From assembly GCA_947475895.1 (NCBI GenBank), contig CANJMF010000018.1, positions 1-63,347 on the forward strand: a DNA stretch of 63,347 bases, in the 5' to 3' direction. Below, piece after piece: positions 44,006 to 53,108 of the stretch. Made by a program: the position numbers and the translations under genes. A model generated the notes under the pieces. It saw only the letters and a program-made list of their open reading frames with translations. It ran no database searches and had not been told where the DNA came from. Source of the stretch: Fidelibacterota bacterium (lineage in GTDB: Bacteria > Pseudomonadota > Alphaproteobacteria > Rhodospirillales > Rhodospirillaceae). Each line of letters starts with the position of its first letter. The stretch's first letter is position 1.

Positions 44006-44809
44006 ATGAATGTGAAGCTCAAGCTCGGCTTCTGGAGCGATAAGGAATACCACCTGGACCGCATGGATTTGCGAGCCCTGACGGCGGCCTATTTGCAGTA
44101 CTACGCGATCGCTGCATATTTCGTTGTGGCGTTGGTCGCCGGTGGCAGCGTGATCGCATCACTCATCACTGATCCATCTTTGTTGTTGCCGGTGTTGGTC
44201 GCGTGCTTGTTGGCCTTCTTCATCTACCCGGTTGTTTGGTACGTGCTGCATCGCTTCATTTTGCACAGCCGCTGGATGTGGAAATCGCCGCTCACCGCGA
44301 GCACATGGAAGCGCATTCACTACGATCACCATAGCGACCCTAATAATTTGAAAGTGCTGTTCGGCGCGCTCTACACCACGCTGCCCACGGTTGCCATTGC
44401 GACAATGCCGGTGGGCTACGCGCTCGGTGGTTGGACGGGCGCCCTTGCCGCTTTGACGACGGGCGTAATTCAAACATGTGTCTATGAATACTTTCATTGC
44501 ATTCAACACTTGGGCTATGTGCCTAAGTGGGCGTGGGTGCGCGAGATGAAGCGCTTTCATATGGCGCACCATTTCCATAACGAGACGGGCAACTTCGGCA
44601 TCACGAATTTGTGGTGGGATAAGGTCGTGGGCACGTTCTACGACGGTCTGAAAGAACGTCCGCGCTCGGCGACGGTGTTCAATCTCGGTTACGACGAAGA
44701 GGTCGCCAAGACCTACCCTTACGTGGCGCGCCTGACGCCCACGTGGCCTTACAATACCAACCCGATGCAGCGTAAGCGCGCCGCCGCCAATCAGGCGAGC
44801 ACGACCTAA
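44006..44809 (+). CDS. fatty acid hydroxylase / sterol desaturase superfamily membrane protein
   Basis: 267 residues. It has several transmembrane helices and the di-iron histidine motifs HRFILH, HYDHH, EYFHCIQH and HMAHHFHNETGNFG. Enzymes of this superfamily hydroxylate or desaturate lipid chains in the membrane. Between LptG-like and ceramide synthase genes, the likely substrate is the long-chain base or the N-acyl chain of ceramide, which is inference. It is 5 bases before cerS, so the two are co-translated or nearly so. Confidence 0.83.
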   Translation: MNVKLKLGFWSDKEYHLDRMDLRALTAAYLQYYAIAAYFVVALVAGGSVIASLITDPSLLLPVLVACLLAFFIYPVVWYVLHRFILHSRWMWKSPLTASTWKRIHYDHHSDPNNLKVLFGALYTTLPTVAIATMPVGYALGGWTGALAALTTGVIQTCVYEYFHCIQHLGYVPKWAWVREMKRFHMAHHFHNETGNFGITNLWWDKVVGTFYDGLKERPRSATVFNLGYDEEVAKTYPYVARLTPTWPYNTNPMQRKRAAANQASTT

Positions 44810-44814
44810 GTCCC

Positions 44815-45978
44815 ATGCACCAGACGCTCGCGTCCGCGATCACGATCAAACGCGTCGGCGCGGGGGCGACGCGCTCCGACTTCATTCAGGTTTCGCACGC
44901 CACGCAAGGACACGATCCTTATTGGGTGGCGCCGATTGCCTTGGTTGAGGGGCCGCGCCTCAATCCGAAAAGCAATCCCTGGTTCCAGCACGGCGAAGCG
45001 GCACTGTTCATTGCCGAGCGCGACGGAAAGCCCGTGGGCCGCATTTCGGCGCAGGTCGATCAGGCGCATTTGAAAATTCACAAGGACGCCACGGGATTTT
45101 TCGGCTTCTTTGAATCCGTCGATGACCAGGCCGTCGCCGACGCGTTGTTCAAAACCGCGTGCGATTGGCTGCGTGAAAAAGGAATGAAGCGTTGCGTTGG
45201 GCCGTTCAGCTTTAACATCAACGATGAATCGGGCTTGTTGATCGACGGCTTCAATTGCCCGCCGCGCATGGCGATGGGACATACGCAGCCTTACTATCAA
45301 ACTTTGGTAGAAGCGGCGGGCTTTACTAAAGTTGTCGATATGCGCGCCTACCTCACGCCCATGGACACGGGCTTGCCGTTCAAACAACTCAAGTGGTTGA
45401 AGCGTGCGCTGGACCGCAACCCGAGTCTCGCCGTGCGCGCGATTGATATGTCGCGTTACGACGAAGAGTTCGCGGCGATGATGGAGATCATTCGCGTGGC
45501 GTGGGTCGACAACTGGGGTTCCATTCCGCCGAGCGAAGCGGAGGCCAAACATTTGGCCGCCGAACTGAAGCTCATCTTGTTGCCGGAACTGGTGTCCATC
45601 GCCACCATCGACGGCCGGCCGGTTGCGTTTTGCCTGGCGCTGCCCGACTTCAATGAAATGATCCGCGACCTGAAGGGAAAGCTGTTTCCCTTCGGTTGGG
45701 CGAAGCTGGTGTGGCGTTTGCTGACGCGCCGCACATTCGTTTCCGGAACGCGCGTGATCTTCATGGGCGTGATGCCGGAGTTCAAAAACAAACCCATGGG
45801 TTCGGTGTTGGCGCTGCTGACGGTTGGCGCGGTGCGCGAGGCATCGCTCAAACTGCGGATGCCGGTGTGCGAGATGAGCTGGGTTTTGGAAACCAATACC
45901 CAGACGTGCCATTCGATCGAGGACATTGGCGGGCGCGTCTATAAGACCTACCGCATGTACGAGCGCGCGCTTATATAA
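44815..45978 (+). CDS. cerS: bacterial ceramide synthase, GNAT-type N-acyltransferase
   Basis: 387 residues. The N-terminal half (FIQVSHATQGHDPYWVAPI, then NPWFQHGEAALFIAERDGKPVGRISAQ) and C-terminal GNAT-like half match the Caulobacter ceramide synthase family, which acylates the long-chain amine and is unrelated to eukaryotic ceramide synthases. By itself the sequence would be called GNAT-like; the surrounding spt, acpR and cerR genes give the function. It is followed after 17 bases by a small membrane gene with a good ribosome site. Confidence 0.85.
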   Translation: MHQTLASAITIKRVGAGATRSDFIQVSHATQGHDPYWVAPIALVEGPRLNPKSNPWFQHGEAALFIAERDGKPVGRISAQVDQAHLKIHKDATGFFGFFESVDDQAVADALFKTACDWLREKGMKRCVGPFSFNINDESGLLIDGFNCPPRMAMGHTQPYYQTLVEAAGFTKVVDMRAYLTPMDTGLPFKQLKWLKRALDRNPSLAVRAIDMSRYDEEFAAMMEIIRVAWVDNWGSIPPSEAEAKHLAAELKLILLPELVSIATIDGRPVAFCLALPDFNEMIRDLKGKLFPFGWAKLVWRLLTRRTFVSGTRVIFMGVMPEFKNKPMGSVLALLTVGAVREASLKLRMPVCEMSWVLETNTQTCHSIEDIGGRVYKTYRMYERALI

Positions 45979-45995
45979 GCCGAGGAGGCGATCGG

Positions 45996-46244
45996 GTGCT
46001 CGGCTTCATTTTCCGTCTTTTCTTTACGCTTTTGGCCATCGCGGTGCTGGGACTGCTGTTTGTCTATGCGCTGGTCGCCGCCGCGATCATCACGCCGTTT
46101 TTGGCGATCTTTCTTTATTTCCTGAACCGGAAGGCCAAGGCACGCTGGCAGGAGCTGCAGCGTGAGCAGGCGCGTTACCGCAGTCCCGACGGACAGCCGG
46201 GGCCCGTGATCGATCACGATCCCAACGATCTGCCGCGCACGTGA
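45996..46244 (+). CDS. small membrane protein, last gene of ceramide operon
   Basis: 82 residues from GTG 45996, with CGAGGAGG about 8 bases upstream. One long hydrophobic stretch (about 3-45, possibly two helices) is followed by a basic cytoplasmic-type segment NRKAKARWQELQREQ and an acidic tail. No family recognised. Its position suggests a link with the sphingolipid genes, but this is unproven. A 90-bp repeat begins immediately after its stop. Confidence 0.65.
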   Translation: MLGFIFRLFFTLLAIAVLGLLFVYALVAAAIITPFLAIFLYFLNRKAKARWQELQREQARYRSPDGQPGPVIDHDPNDLPRT

Positions 46245-46334
46245 AAACGAGCCCATGAACTTATGGGCGCCGACCCCTTAGGGCGCTGATTCTAGTCGGA
46301 AATTCGCGCTGGCAAACGAGCCCATGAACTTATG
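46245..46334 (-). repeat. 90-bp structured intergenic repeat, copy 2
   Basis: This is the reverse complement of copy 1 (7498-7587), the same length, with terminal 21-base words at 46245-46265 and 46314-46334. The first 30 bases of the two copies are identical. Internal bases differ, but a hairpin is kept (GCGCC/GGCGC here, GCGCAC/GTGCGC in copy 1). It starts one base after the upstream stop codon. It also contains the stop codon of the convergent dmeF-type gene at 46330-46332. Confidence 0.85.
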
Positions 46335-47328
46335 CGGCGTGGGGCTTGTCGCCGCAGCACACTTCCACTTCAACGGTGACGTGGCTCAAGCTCGGAATTT
46401 TCGTGAGAAGGGCTTTGTAATACGCCGGCGGGCGCGGGGTATGGGTCACCACGGTTAAGACCGCTGCCAAATGGCCTGGCCCGACGCGCCAGACGTGAAG
46501 ATCGGCGAGGCGGTTGTCGGCATCCGCTTCAATCGCCGTGCGCACCGCGCGCGTCGTTTTAGCGGAGGGATCGGCATCCAACAAAATGCGCCCCGTCGTT
46601 CCCAGAAGGCTCCAGGCCCAACGCGCGATAATGACAGAGCCCAGCACGCCGATAGCGGGGTCGAGCCAATTCAGCCCCCAGAAACGCCCAGCGAGCAAAG
46701 CACCGATGGCCAACACCGACGTCAATGCGTCGGCGAGAACGTGCACGTAGGCAGCCCGTAAATTGTGATCTTGATGGTGATGCTCATGACTGTGTTCATG
46801 AGCGTGGTCATGGTGGTCCTCATGAGCGTGATGGTCATGCTTCGCCTCGGGTTCGTCGTGGCCGTGCTGATGATCGTCCTTCAGCATCCAGGCCGTAACC
46901 AGATTGACGACGAGACCCAGCACAGCGACTGCGATAGCATCATCGAAGGCGATGGGTACGGGCGTCAGCAGGCGCACGGTCGACTCGTAAGCCATCATCA
47001 CGGCGATGACGCCCAAGACGAGCGCGCTGGCAAATCCACCGAGGTCGCCGACTTTACCGGTGCCGAAGGTGTAGGTGGTGTTCGCCGCATGGCGATGTGC
47101 GTACTGATAGGCGAACGCGGCAATGCCCAATGCGGCGGCGTGGCTGCCCATGTGCCAACCGTCGGCCAGCAGCGCCATGGAGCCGAAGACCGTACCGGCG
47201 ATAATTTCGGCGACCATCATCGCGATTGTGAGGCCCAGCGCCCACTGCGTGCGCTTCGCGTTCGTCGCGTGGCCTTGGGCCAAGAAGAAATGATTGCGCT
47301 GCCAGGGTTCTAAGGAGTGCTCGGTCAT
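46330..47328 (-). CDS. dmeF: DmeF-type Co/Ni cation diffusion facilitator
   Basis: 332 residues. Six transmembrane helices and a C-terminal cytoplasmic domain give the CDF plan; it exports divalent metals by proton antiport. MALLADGWHMGSHAAALGIAAFAY and YTFGTGKVGDLGGFASA are typical of the DmeF subgroup (Co2+/Ni2+). A loop at residues about 153-188 has 17 histidines, a metal-sensing or buffering segment. No DmeR repressor is next to it. Its stop codon lies inside the 90-bp repeat. Confidence 0.87.
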   Translation of the reverse strand: MTEHSLEPWQRNHFFLAQGHATNAKRTQWALGLTIAMMVAEIIAGTVFGSMALLADGWHMGSHAAALGIAAFAYQYAHRHAANTTYTFGTGKVGDLGGFASALVLGVIAVMMAYESTVRLLTPVPIAFDDAIAVAVLGLVVNLVTAWMLKDDHQHGHDEPEAKHDHHAHEDHHDHAHEHSHEHHHQDHNLRAAYVHVLADALTSVLAIGALLAGRFWGLNWLDPAIGVLGSVIIARWAWSLLGTTGRILLDADPSAKTTRAVRTAIEADADNRLADLHVWRVGPGHLAAVLTVVTHTPRPPAYYKALLTKIPSLSHVTVEVEVCCGDKPHAA

Positions 47329-47396
47329 GAGGGTATTTTAATCCTTTGCAGGCCGGCCTCAACGTTTATGCTGTTACAGCCGTCGGAGAGATCTTC

Positions 47397-48113
47397 ATGA
47401 AAATTCTGGCTCGTGCCCTCGCTTTTCTGGCGTTTTTCGCCGTTCCTGTAACAGCCGCCGATCTCAATGGTTATGGCGGAACGCCGATGACGTTTGAAAA
47501 CATCGGAAAATCCTACATGGGACGCGACATTGCCTTTGTGATGGGTCACGAGGCGAAGGATTGGCTCGATCGTCCTGATCGCGAGCAAGAAGAGGGCACA
47601 TCCAAACTACTGCCGCTTCTGAATTTGAAACCGACCGACGTCGTGGCCGACGTGGGTGCCGGCACGGGGTATTTCAGCTTTCGACTGGCGAAGGCCGTGC
47701 CGAAAGGCAAGGTCTACGCCGAAGACGTTCAACGCGAAATGCTCGACGTGATCAAAGCGCGCATCGCAAAAGGCGAGGGCAATAACGTCGAGACCGTGTT
47801 GGGCGGAATCAAAGACCCGCGTCTGCCGAAAAACAAACTCGATCTCATTCTTCTCGTGGACGCCTACCACGAATTTTCATTTCCCCGCGAAATGGGAATG
47901 GCGATGGTCGCCGCGCTCAAACCCGGAGGACGCATCGCGCTGGTAGAGTATCGCGGAGAAGATCCCAGCGTTCCCATTCGGGATCATCACAAAATGACGG
48001 TCGACCAGGCGACGCGGGAAATGAGCGTCGTCGGCCTTACGCTGGTCAGCACGGACAGCAAAACGCTGCCGTGGCAACACGTGATGATTTTTCAAAAACC
48101 CGGAACGCCCTAG
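47397..48113 (+). CDS. class I SAM-dependent methyltransferase with signal peptide
   Basis: 238 residues from ATG 47397, with GGAGA upstream. Signal peptide: KILARALAFLAFFAVPVTAADL. The methyltransferase core has VVADVGAGTGYFSFRLA (SAM-binding motif I) and LDLILLVDAYHEF (motif IV). Such exported methyltransferases recur in proteobacteria, but SAM is not known to be in the periplasm, so location and role are unclear. The leader may instead be a membrane anchor. It starts 69 bases from the divergent dmeF start. Confidence 0.8.
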   Translation: MKILARALAFLAFFAVPVTAADLNGYGGTPMTFENIGKSYMGRDIAFVMGHEAKDWLDRPDREQEEGTSKLLPLLNLKPTDVVADVGAGTGYFSFRLAKAVPKGKVYAEDVQREMLDVIKARIAKGEGNNVETVLGGIKDPRLPKNKLDLILLVDAYHEFSFPREMGMAMVAALKPGGRIALVEYRGEDPSVPIRDHHKMTVDQATREMSVVGLTLVSTDSKTLPWQHVMIFQKPGTP

Positions 48114-48124
48114 CGGCTGACCCA

Positions 48125-48322
48125 CTATGCCGTCGGTTGCGGCATGTCCGGGGTGGGTTGCGGCGGCATCTGATAGGGCTCGATTTCAGGCATCGGCGAT
48201 TCTGCCGGCGGCGCTTCCATCGGAATCGGTTTTCCCGGCTGGGATTCGGGCGTCGGGTGCTGACGCTTTTTCTCGTCCTCATCGGCCGCTGCGATCAGTT
48301 GGTCGCGAAACCAGCACTTCAT
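48125..48322 (-). CDS. small proline-rich hypothetical protein
   Basis: 65 residues: MKCWFRDQLIAAADEDEKKR followed by a proline/glutamate-rich tail (ESPMPEIEPYQMPPQPTPDM). No signal peptide and no clear ribosome site. It is convergent with the methyltransferase gene. A real product is plausible but not certain. Confidence 0.4.
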   Translation of the reverse strand: MKCWFRDQLIAAADEDEKKRQHPTPESQPGKPIPMEAPPAESPMPEIEPYQMPPQPTPDMPQPTA

Positions 48323-48444
48323 GCCTTAATCCTGCCCTTAAAATTGAATTGCCGCGTCAGGTGTCTACATAAAACGAAGTACACGGTGCGAAGTTCCGTA
48401 TCGCGGTTACGAGGCACATGGATACGAGGCACATGGAGGTTGCA

Positions 48445-48879
48445 ATGGCGCTTAAACACGCCCGGGCGCTATGCGCGGCAATTGTTGTCGGAGTTCCGCT
48501 TGCGGCCTCCGCCCAAACACGTGAATGCACGGATACTGTGGCAGCCTGCGCACGGCGCGACAGCAACGTGGCAAAAGGCGTCATCCCGGGCGACCCTGGC
48601 ATTGTCCCCAGCAATCCCGCCGGATCTGCGCCGCAGGTGCCCGGCCCGCCCCCGCCGCTTCCGACTGCCCCCATCCCACCGCTCGTGGCGCCGCAACCGC
48701 CTGTATCCCTGCCGCCGCCGATTTCGCCGGTTCCCGCGCCAGCACCGCCACGCCCGACGACAGGTGGCGTGATTGCCCCACCGCCGACCGGCGATAAGGA
48801 ATTCGCGATCAAGCCGCCGCCCACCGGCGACGATATTCCGATCGTTCAACCCCCACCCAATATCGAAGCGAAGTCCTAA
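48445..48879 (+). CDS. proline-rich secreted protein
   Basis: About 144 residues from ATG 48445, with GGAGG 5 bases upstream; earlier in-frame ATGs (48418, 48433) are less well placed. Signal peptide: ALCAAIVVGVPLAASAQ. The mature part has CTDTVAACARRD, then a long Pro-rich region (GPPPPLPTAPIPPLVAPQPP) with no fold. Such segments span envelope layers. The function is unknown. Confidence 0.6.
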   Translation: MALKHARALCAAIVVGVPLAASAQTRECTDTVAACARRDSNVAKGVIPGDPGIVPSNPAGSAPQVPGPPPPLPTAPIPPLVAPQPPVSLPPPISPVPAPAPPRPTTGGVIAPPPTGDKEFAIKPPPTGDDIPIVQPPPNIEAKS

Positions 48880-48921
48880 AAGTTGACATCCGACGCCCGG
48901 GGGCATTACCACCTCGGATAG

Positions 48922-49105
48922 TGACGGTGCTGAGACCTTCTCGCGAGGGTCAAAGCCAAGAGGGAATTCGGTGTAATACCGGAGCTGCCCCCGCAACTGT
49001 AAGCGGAGAGCGCCCTGTCCACGATGCCACTGGGTTCCAGCAACGGACCTGGGAAGGCGGACAGGGAGCATCGACCCGTGAGCCAGGAGACCTGCCGTCA
49101 CGAGC
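48922..49105 (+). promoter_or_regulatory. cobalamin riboswitch
   Basis: GCCCCCGCAACTGTAAGCGG at about 48987-49006 is the conserved core of the adenosylcobalamin riboswitch, and AGCCAGGAGACCTGCC (49081-49096) is the B12 box. It precedes a TonB-dependent cobalamin receptor gene by about 180 bases, so it would lower expression of btuB-btuF-btuC-btuD when B12 is plentiful. GGTGCTGAGACCTTCTCGCG at 48924-48943 may form the basal stem. Confidence 0.95.
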
Positions 49106-49287
49106 GTCATCTTACCAATGGACGGGGTAACTCTGTTGGTGCGGCCGATCTGATCGCGGTGACGCGTGCTTCAAAAACCGCGATGGGTTGGGCCGGGCAA
49201 TTTTTCCGCACGTCCTTTCTCCGTCTTTAATTTAACCGGCGCCGCTCCGATGGTTTTGGGGCGTGCGCCTTTACGGGGGTATTGGAC

Positions 49288-51222
49288 ATGCGTTCCATCC
49301 GTTCTGCACTTTTATGTTCCACATGTTTTGCTGCCATGACGTCCGCCGCATTGGCGGACGACGCGCCTTCCATGGTCGACGAGATCGTTGTCACCGCCAC
49401 GCGCACGCCCGTGCCGCTGAAGACTGTCGGCAGCGCCATCCACATCATTACGGCCGAAGATATTGCCGAGCGTCCGCGCACGGAGCTTTCCGATCTGTTG
49501 CGTGAAGTGCCCGGCATTGCCGTGAACCGCTCGGGCCAGCTCGGAACACTGACCCAAGTGCGCACGCGCGGCACTGAAGCCAATCAAACGCTGGTGTACA
49601 TCAACGGCATCAATGTCGGCGATCCGTTCTCGAACGGCGCTTACGACTTCGGAAACCTGCTGACCGAAGATGTCGCGCGCGTTGAAGTGTTGCGCGGTCC
49701 GCAAAGCGCGCTTTACGGCGCGCAAGCCATCGGCGGCGTCATCAATATCTTCACGACCGAAGGCGCGGGCCCTCTGAAGTTCAAAGTTCAGGGTGAGGGC
49801 GGTTCCCACGGCACGTACCAGGTTGCGACGGCGGCCAATGGCGGCGGAGAGAACTACAGCTACGCGGGTTCAGCTGCCTATTTGAATACGCGCGGTATTT
49901 CGCAATCGCCCACCGGCACGGAAGCGGACGGGCATCACAACCTGACTTTGAATGCGCGCGGCCGTCTTGATGTCACAGACCAAATCGAGGTCACTGCCGC
50001 GGCGCGCTATATCAAGGCGCGCGTCAAAGCGGACATACAAAACTTTACGTTCGGTTCGCCGTTCTACGGCTTGTTGCAGGATGCGGACGAATATACACGC
50101 TCGGAGAATCTCTACCTTACAGGCGGTGCGCGCCTGAAGTTATTCGACGGCGCTTGGCAGCATGCCGTGTCGGTGGCGTTGACCGATGTGAAGGGAAACA
50201 CCTTCGACTACGGCGCGTTCTCGTTTGGATCGATCGGTCGTGCGATCAACGTCTCTTATCAAACAGACGCGACGATCAACGATACGGCACACAATCTTTC
50301 GCATGCCCTCACAGGCCTCGTGGAAGTAAAGGCCGACACTTATGAGAACAAGCAAGGTTTCCCTGGCCCAGCCAATCAGCGCAAGACCGCGACCGACGTG
50401 GGATACGTGGGCGAATATCGCCTCGGCATTTACGATCAGGTGTTTTTGTCGGGTGCTTTGCGTTTCGACAACAACGATCTGTTTCAAAATGCCACCACCT
50501 ATCATCTGGCGGCGGCCTGGCAGATTCCCAACAGCGGCGTGAAACTGCGCGCCAGCTACGGCACGGGTTTTGCCAAGCCGGGATTTTATGAGCTGTTTGG
50601 ATTCGATCCCACCAGCTTCGTCGGCAATCCCAACTTGAAGCCCGAGACATCGCGCGGGTGGGATGTGGGCACCGATATCAGCTTGATCGAAGGCCGGGCC
50701 TATTTCTCGTTCTCGTATTTCTCCAGCAATCTGAGAAACGAGATCTTCACGAACTTCGCTGTGTTTCCATTCACCGCCGGCAATCGTGCCGGCATCAGCA
50801 CCCGTCGCGGCGCGGAGTTCTCACTCCGGTATGTGCCGATGCCGGGCCTGACTTTGGCAGCAGCCTACACCTACACCAATTCGAAGGATGCGACCGGAAC
50901 CCAGGAACTGCGCCGTCCCATAACCATCGCCAGCCTTACGGCCACTTATCGGTTTCTCGAAGACAAAGCGCAAGTCGGCATGAGCGCCGACCACAACGGC
51001 AAGATGACGGACTCCGCCTTCGTTCCGTCTATCCCCAGCGGCGTGGCGACATTGAAAAGCTTCACGTTGGTGACCGGCACCGCGTCGTATCGGGTGACAG
51101 AGATGGTCGAGGTGTTTGGTCGCGTCGAAAATCTCTTGGACCAGCGCTACCAGGAAGTTTTCGGCTTTAACACGCTCGGCCGCACGGGTTACGGTGGGGT
51201 GCGCGTTCGCGTCGGGGGATAA
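49288..51222 (+). CDS. btuB: TonB-dependent cobalamin receptor
   Basis: 644 residues. Signal peptide SALLCSTCFAAMTSAALA is followed by a TonB-box region (DEIVVTATRTP), a plug domain (AEDIAERPRTELSDLLREVPGI, then RVEVLRGPQSALYGAQAIGGVINI) and a 22-strand barrel ending GGVRVRVGG. ATG 49288 is preferred to TTG 49282. Cobalamin specificity is inferred from the upstream riboswitch and the downstream BtuFCD genes. It takes up B12 across the outer membrane. Confidence 0.92.
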   Translation: MRSIRSALLCSTCFAAMTSAALADDAPSMVDEIVVTATRTPVPLKTVGSAIHIITAEDIAERPRTELSDLLREVPGIAVNRSGQLGTLTQVRTRGTEANQTLVYINGINVGDPFSNGAYDFGNLLTEDVARVEVLRGPQSALYGAQAIGGVINIFTTEGAGPLKFKVQGEGGSHGTYQVATAANGGGENYSYAGSAAYLNTRGISQSPTGTEADGHHNLTLNARGRLDVTDQIEVTAAARYIKARVKADIQNFTFGSPFYGLLQDADEYTRSENLYLTGGARLKLFDGAWQHAVSVALTDVKGNTFDYGAFSFGSIGRAINVSYQTDATINDTAHNLSHALTGLVEVKADTYENKQGFPGPANQRKTATDVGYVGEYRLGIYDQVFLSGALRFDNNDLFQNATTYHLAAAWQIPNSGVKLRASYGTGFAKPGFYELFGFDPTSFVGNPNLKPETSRGWDVGTDISLIEGRAYFSFSYFSSNLRNEIFTNFAVFPFTAGNRAGISTRRGAEFSLRYVPMPGLTLAAAYTYTNSKDATGTQELRRPITIASLTATYRFLEDKAQVGMSADHNGKMTDSAFVPSIPSGVATLKSFTLVTGTASYRVTEMVEVFGRVENLLDQRYQEVFGFNTLGRTGYGGVRVRVGG

Positions 51223-51228
51223 AAGCAC

Positions 51229-52071
51229 GTGAAAGCTTCATGGGCATGGTGGCTGGTATGTGTGGGCTTGCTGGCGGCGGCGACGCCGGCGAGCGCCGGC
51301 GCAAACCGTATCGTGTCCATGAATCTTTGTACCGACCAGATCGCGTTGCTTTTGGTCGGGCCTGAGCGGATCGCCTCCGTGAGCTGGCTTGGGGCTGACC
51401 CGGCGGAATCGGCCTTGGCCGATATGGCAAAAGGCATTCCGATCAATCACGGTCTTGCGGAGGAAGTGATTGCCGCGAAACCGGATTTGATTTTGACGGG
51501 TCTTTATACGACCGGTTTCGCTAAAGCGATGTTGCGGCGCTTGAATTACCGCGTCGTCGAGGTCGATAGCCCCAACACCATCGCGGGAATCGACGGGATT
51601 TTGCGCACACTGGGTGAAGCGGTAGGGGAGCCGGAGCGCGCTGAAGCCTTGCTCGCGGATATGAAGGCCCGCTTGAACGCGGCCGGAACGGCGGCGGCAG
51701 CGGAAAACTTTCATGGCTCGGCGATTGTTTATGACGCCAATGGTTACACGGTGGGCCGTCCGGGCTTAGCTGATGATGTGATGACGCTTCTCGGACTCAC
51801 CAACAAAGCGCCCGATCTTGGGATCGCCGCTTATGGCCAGGTACCTATCGAAAGCATGTTGGCGGCGCGACCCGATTATATCGTGCATTTACTCTACCGC
51901 CCCGGCGAGGCGTCTCTGGCCAACGCGGCCATGAATCATCCCGCGATCCGCCATGCCATGCGCGCCCGTCCGCCGCTGACGATTCAAGGACGCTTGCTCA
52001 CGTGCGGTACGCCCCTGGTGGCCGATGCCGCCGAACAGTTGCTCGGCGCCCTTCGCGCCGCGAGGCCGTGA
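51229..52071 (+). CDS. btuF: cobalamin ABC transporter substrate-binding protein
   Basis: 280 residues from GTG 51229, 6 bases after btuB. Signal peptide: WAWWLVCVGLLAAATPASAGA. ANRIVSMNLCTDQIALLLVGPERIASVSW starts a class III (BtuF/FepB) binding fold. Its stop overlaps the permease start by one base (TGATG). Confidence 0.88.
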   Translation: MKASWAWWLVCVGLLAAATPASAGANRIVSMNLCTDQIALLLVGPERIASVSWLGADPAESALADMAKGIPINHGLAEEVIAAKPDLILTGLYTTGFAKAMLRRLNYRVVEVDSPNTIAGIDGILRTLGEAVGEPERAEALLADMKARLNAAGTAAAAENFHGSAIVYDANGYTVGRPGLADDVMTLLGLTNKAPDLGIAAYGQVPIESMLAARPDYIVHLLYRPGEASLANAAMNHPAIRHAMRARPPLTIQGRLLTCGTPLVADAAEQLLGALRAARP

Positions 52072-53108
52072 TGTCCGAGATCGCCGCCGCCATCACCTTG
52101 CCTCACGCGCGCGGCGAGATGCGCGCGGCGACGTTGATCGGCCTGTTGAGCCTGCTCGTTGTGATTCTGTTTTGCCTCTCGCTCGTCATCGGGCGCGGAA
52201 CCGTCACCGGCGGACTGGGCGATCTGATTTCGCTTTGGCACCGCGACCCGGAGACGGCGCGGATTATCCTCACGCAAGTCCGCTTGCCGCGGACGCTGTT
52301 GGCGTTGCTTGTCGGTGCGTCGCTCGGACTGTCCGGCGCGGTGCTGCAGGGCCTTTTGCGTAATCCCTTGGCGGAGCCGGCTTTGCTCGGCGCGTCGAGT
52401 TCGGCGGCGTTGGGCGCCGTGGCTGTGTTCTATTTTGGCGCGGCTGGAACTTCTTATTGGCTGCCCTTCGGCGGCATGATGGGTACGCTCGTGGCGACGG
52501 GCCTTTTGCTGTACCTGGGCGGCCGTACGCAAGAAACCATGACGCTTGTTCTGGCGGGCGTCGCGATCAACGCCCTGACATCGGCGGCGACGTCGCTGGC
52601 GCTGAATTTCGCGCCGAGCCCTTACGCAGCCTTGGAAATCGTGTTTTGGATTCTCGGCTCCTTCGCGGACCGGTCACTCGATCATGTGGTGATTGCCGCG
52701 CCTTTAATGGTGATCGGCTGGATCATGCTTTTGCCCACGGGCCGCGCGCTGGAGGCGATTACGCTGGGCGAGGATACGGCAGAGACGCTGGGTTTTAGCT
52801 TAAAGCGCGTGCGCTTGCAGGCCATTGTCGGCACGGCGTTTTGTGTGGGGGCCGCGGTGGCCGTGACGGGCGTTGTCAGCTTCGTCGGACTTATCGTCCC
52901 GCATCTTCTGCGTCCGCTTGTGGGTTATCGGCCGGGGCGCTTGCTGGTGCCGTGCATGCTCGGCGGCGCGGCGCTGATGCTGGGGGCCGATATTGGCGTG
53001 CGCGTGATTTCCACATCACTCGAGTTGAAAGTCGGCGTGCTGACGGCGCTCATCGGCGCGCCGTTCTTTCTGCATCTGTTGTCCGTCATGCGGCGGTCGC
53101 GGCCATGA
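52071..53108 (+). CDS. btuC: cobalamin ABC transporter permease (FecCD family)
   Basis: 345 residues from ATG 52071. Ten-helix FecCD-family permease; RLPRTLLALLVGASLGLSGAVLQGLLRNPLAEPALLG is the diagnostic N-terminal region. GVVSFVGLIVPHLLRPLVG is the coupling region that contacts the ATPase. It transports B12 from BtuF into the cytoplasm. It overlaps btuF by 1 base and btuD by 4 bases. Confidence 0.93.
   Translation: MSEIAAAITLPHARGEMRAATLIGLLSLLVVILFCLSLVIGRGTVTGGLGDLISLWHRDPETARIILTQVRLPRTLLALLVGASLGLSGAVLQGLLRNPLAEPALLGASSSAALGAVAVFYFGAAGTSYWLPFGGMMGTLVATGLLLYLGGRTQETMTLVLAGVAINALTSAATSLALNFAPSPYAALEIVFWILGSFADRSLDHVVIAAPLMVIGWIMLLPTGRALEAITLGEDTAETLGFSLKRVRLQAIVGTAFCVGAAVAVTGVVSFVGLIVPHLLRPLVGYRPGRLLVPCMLGGAALMLGADIGVRVISTSLELKVGVLTALIGAPFFLHLLSVMRRSRP

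Noticed and set aside
46765-47313. Met/Val-rich plus-strand frame
   Set aside because: It is the antisense of the His-rich loop and helices of the DmeF-type gene.
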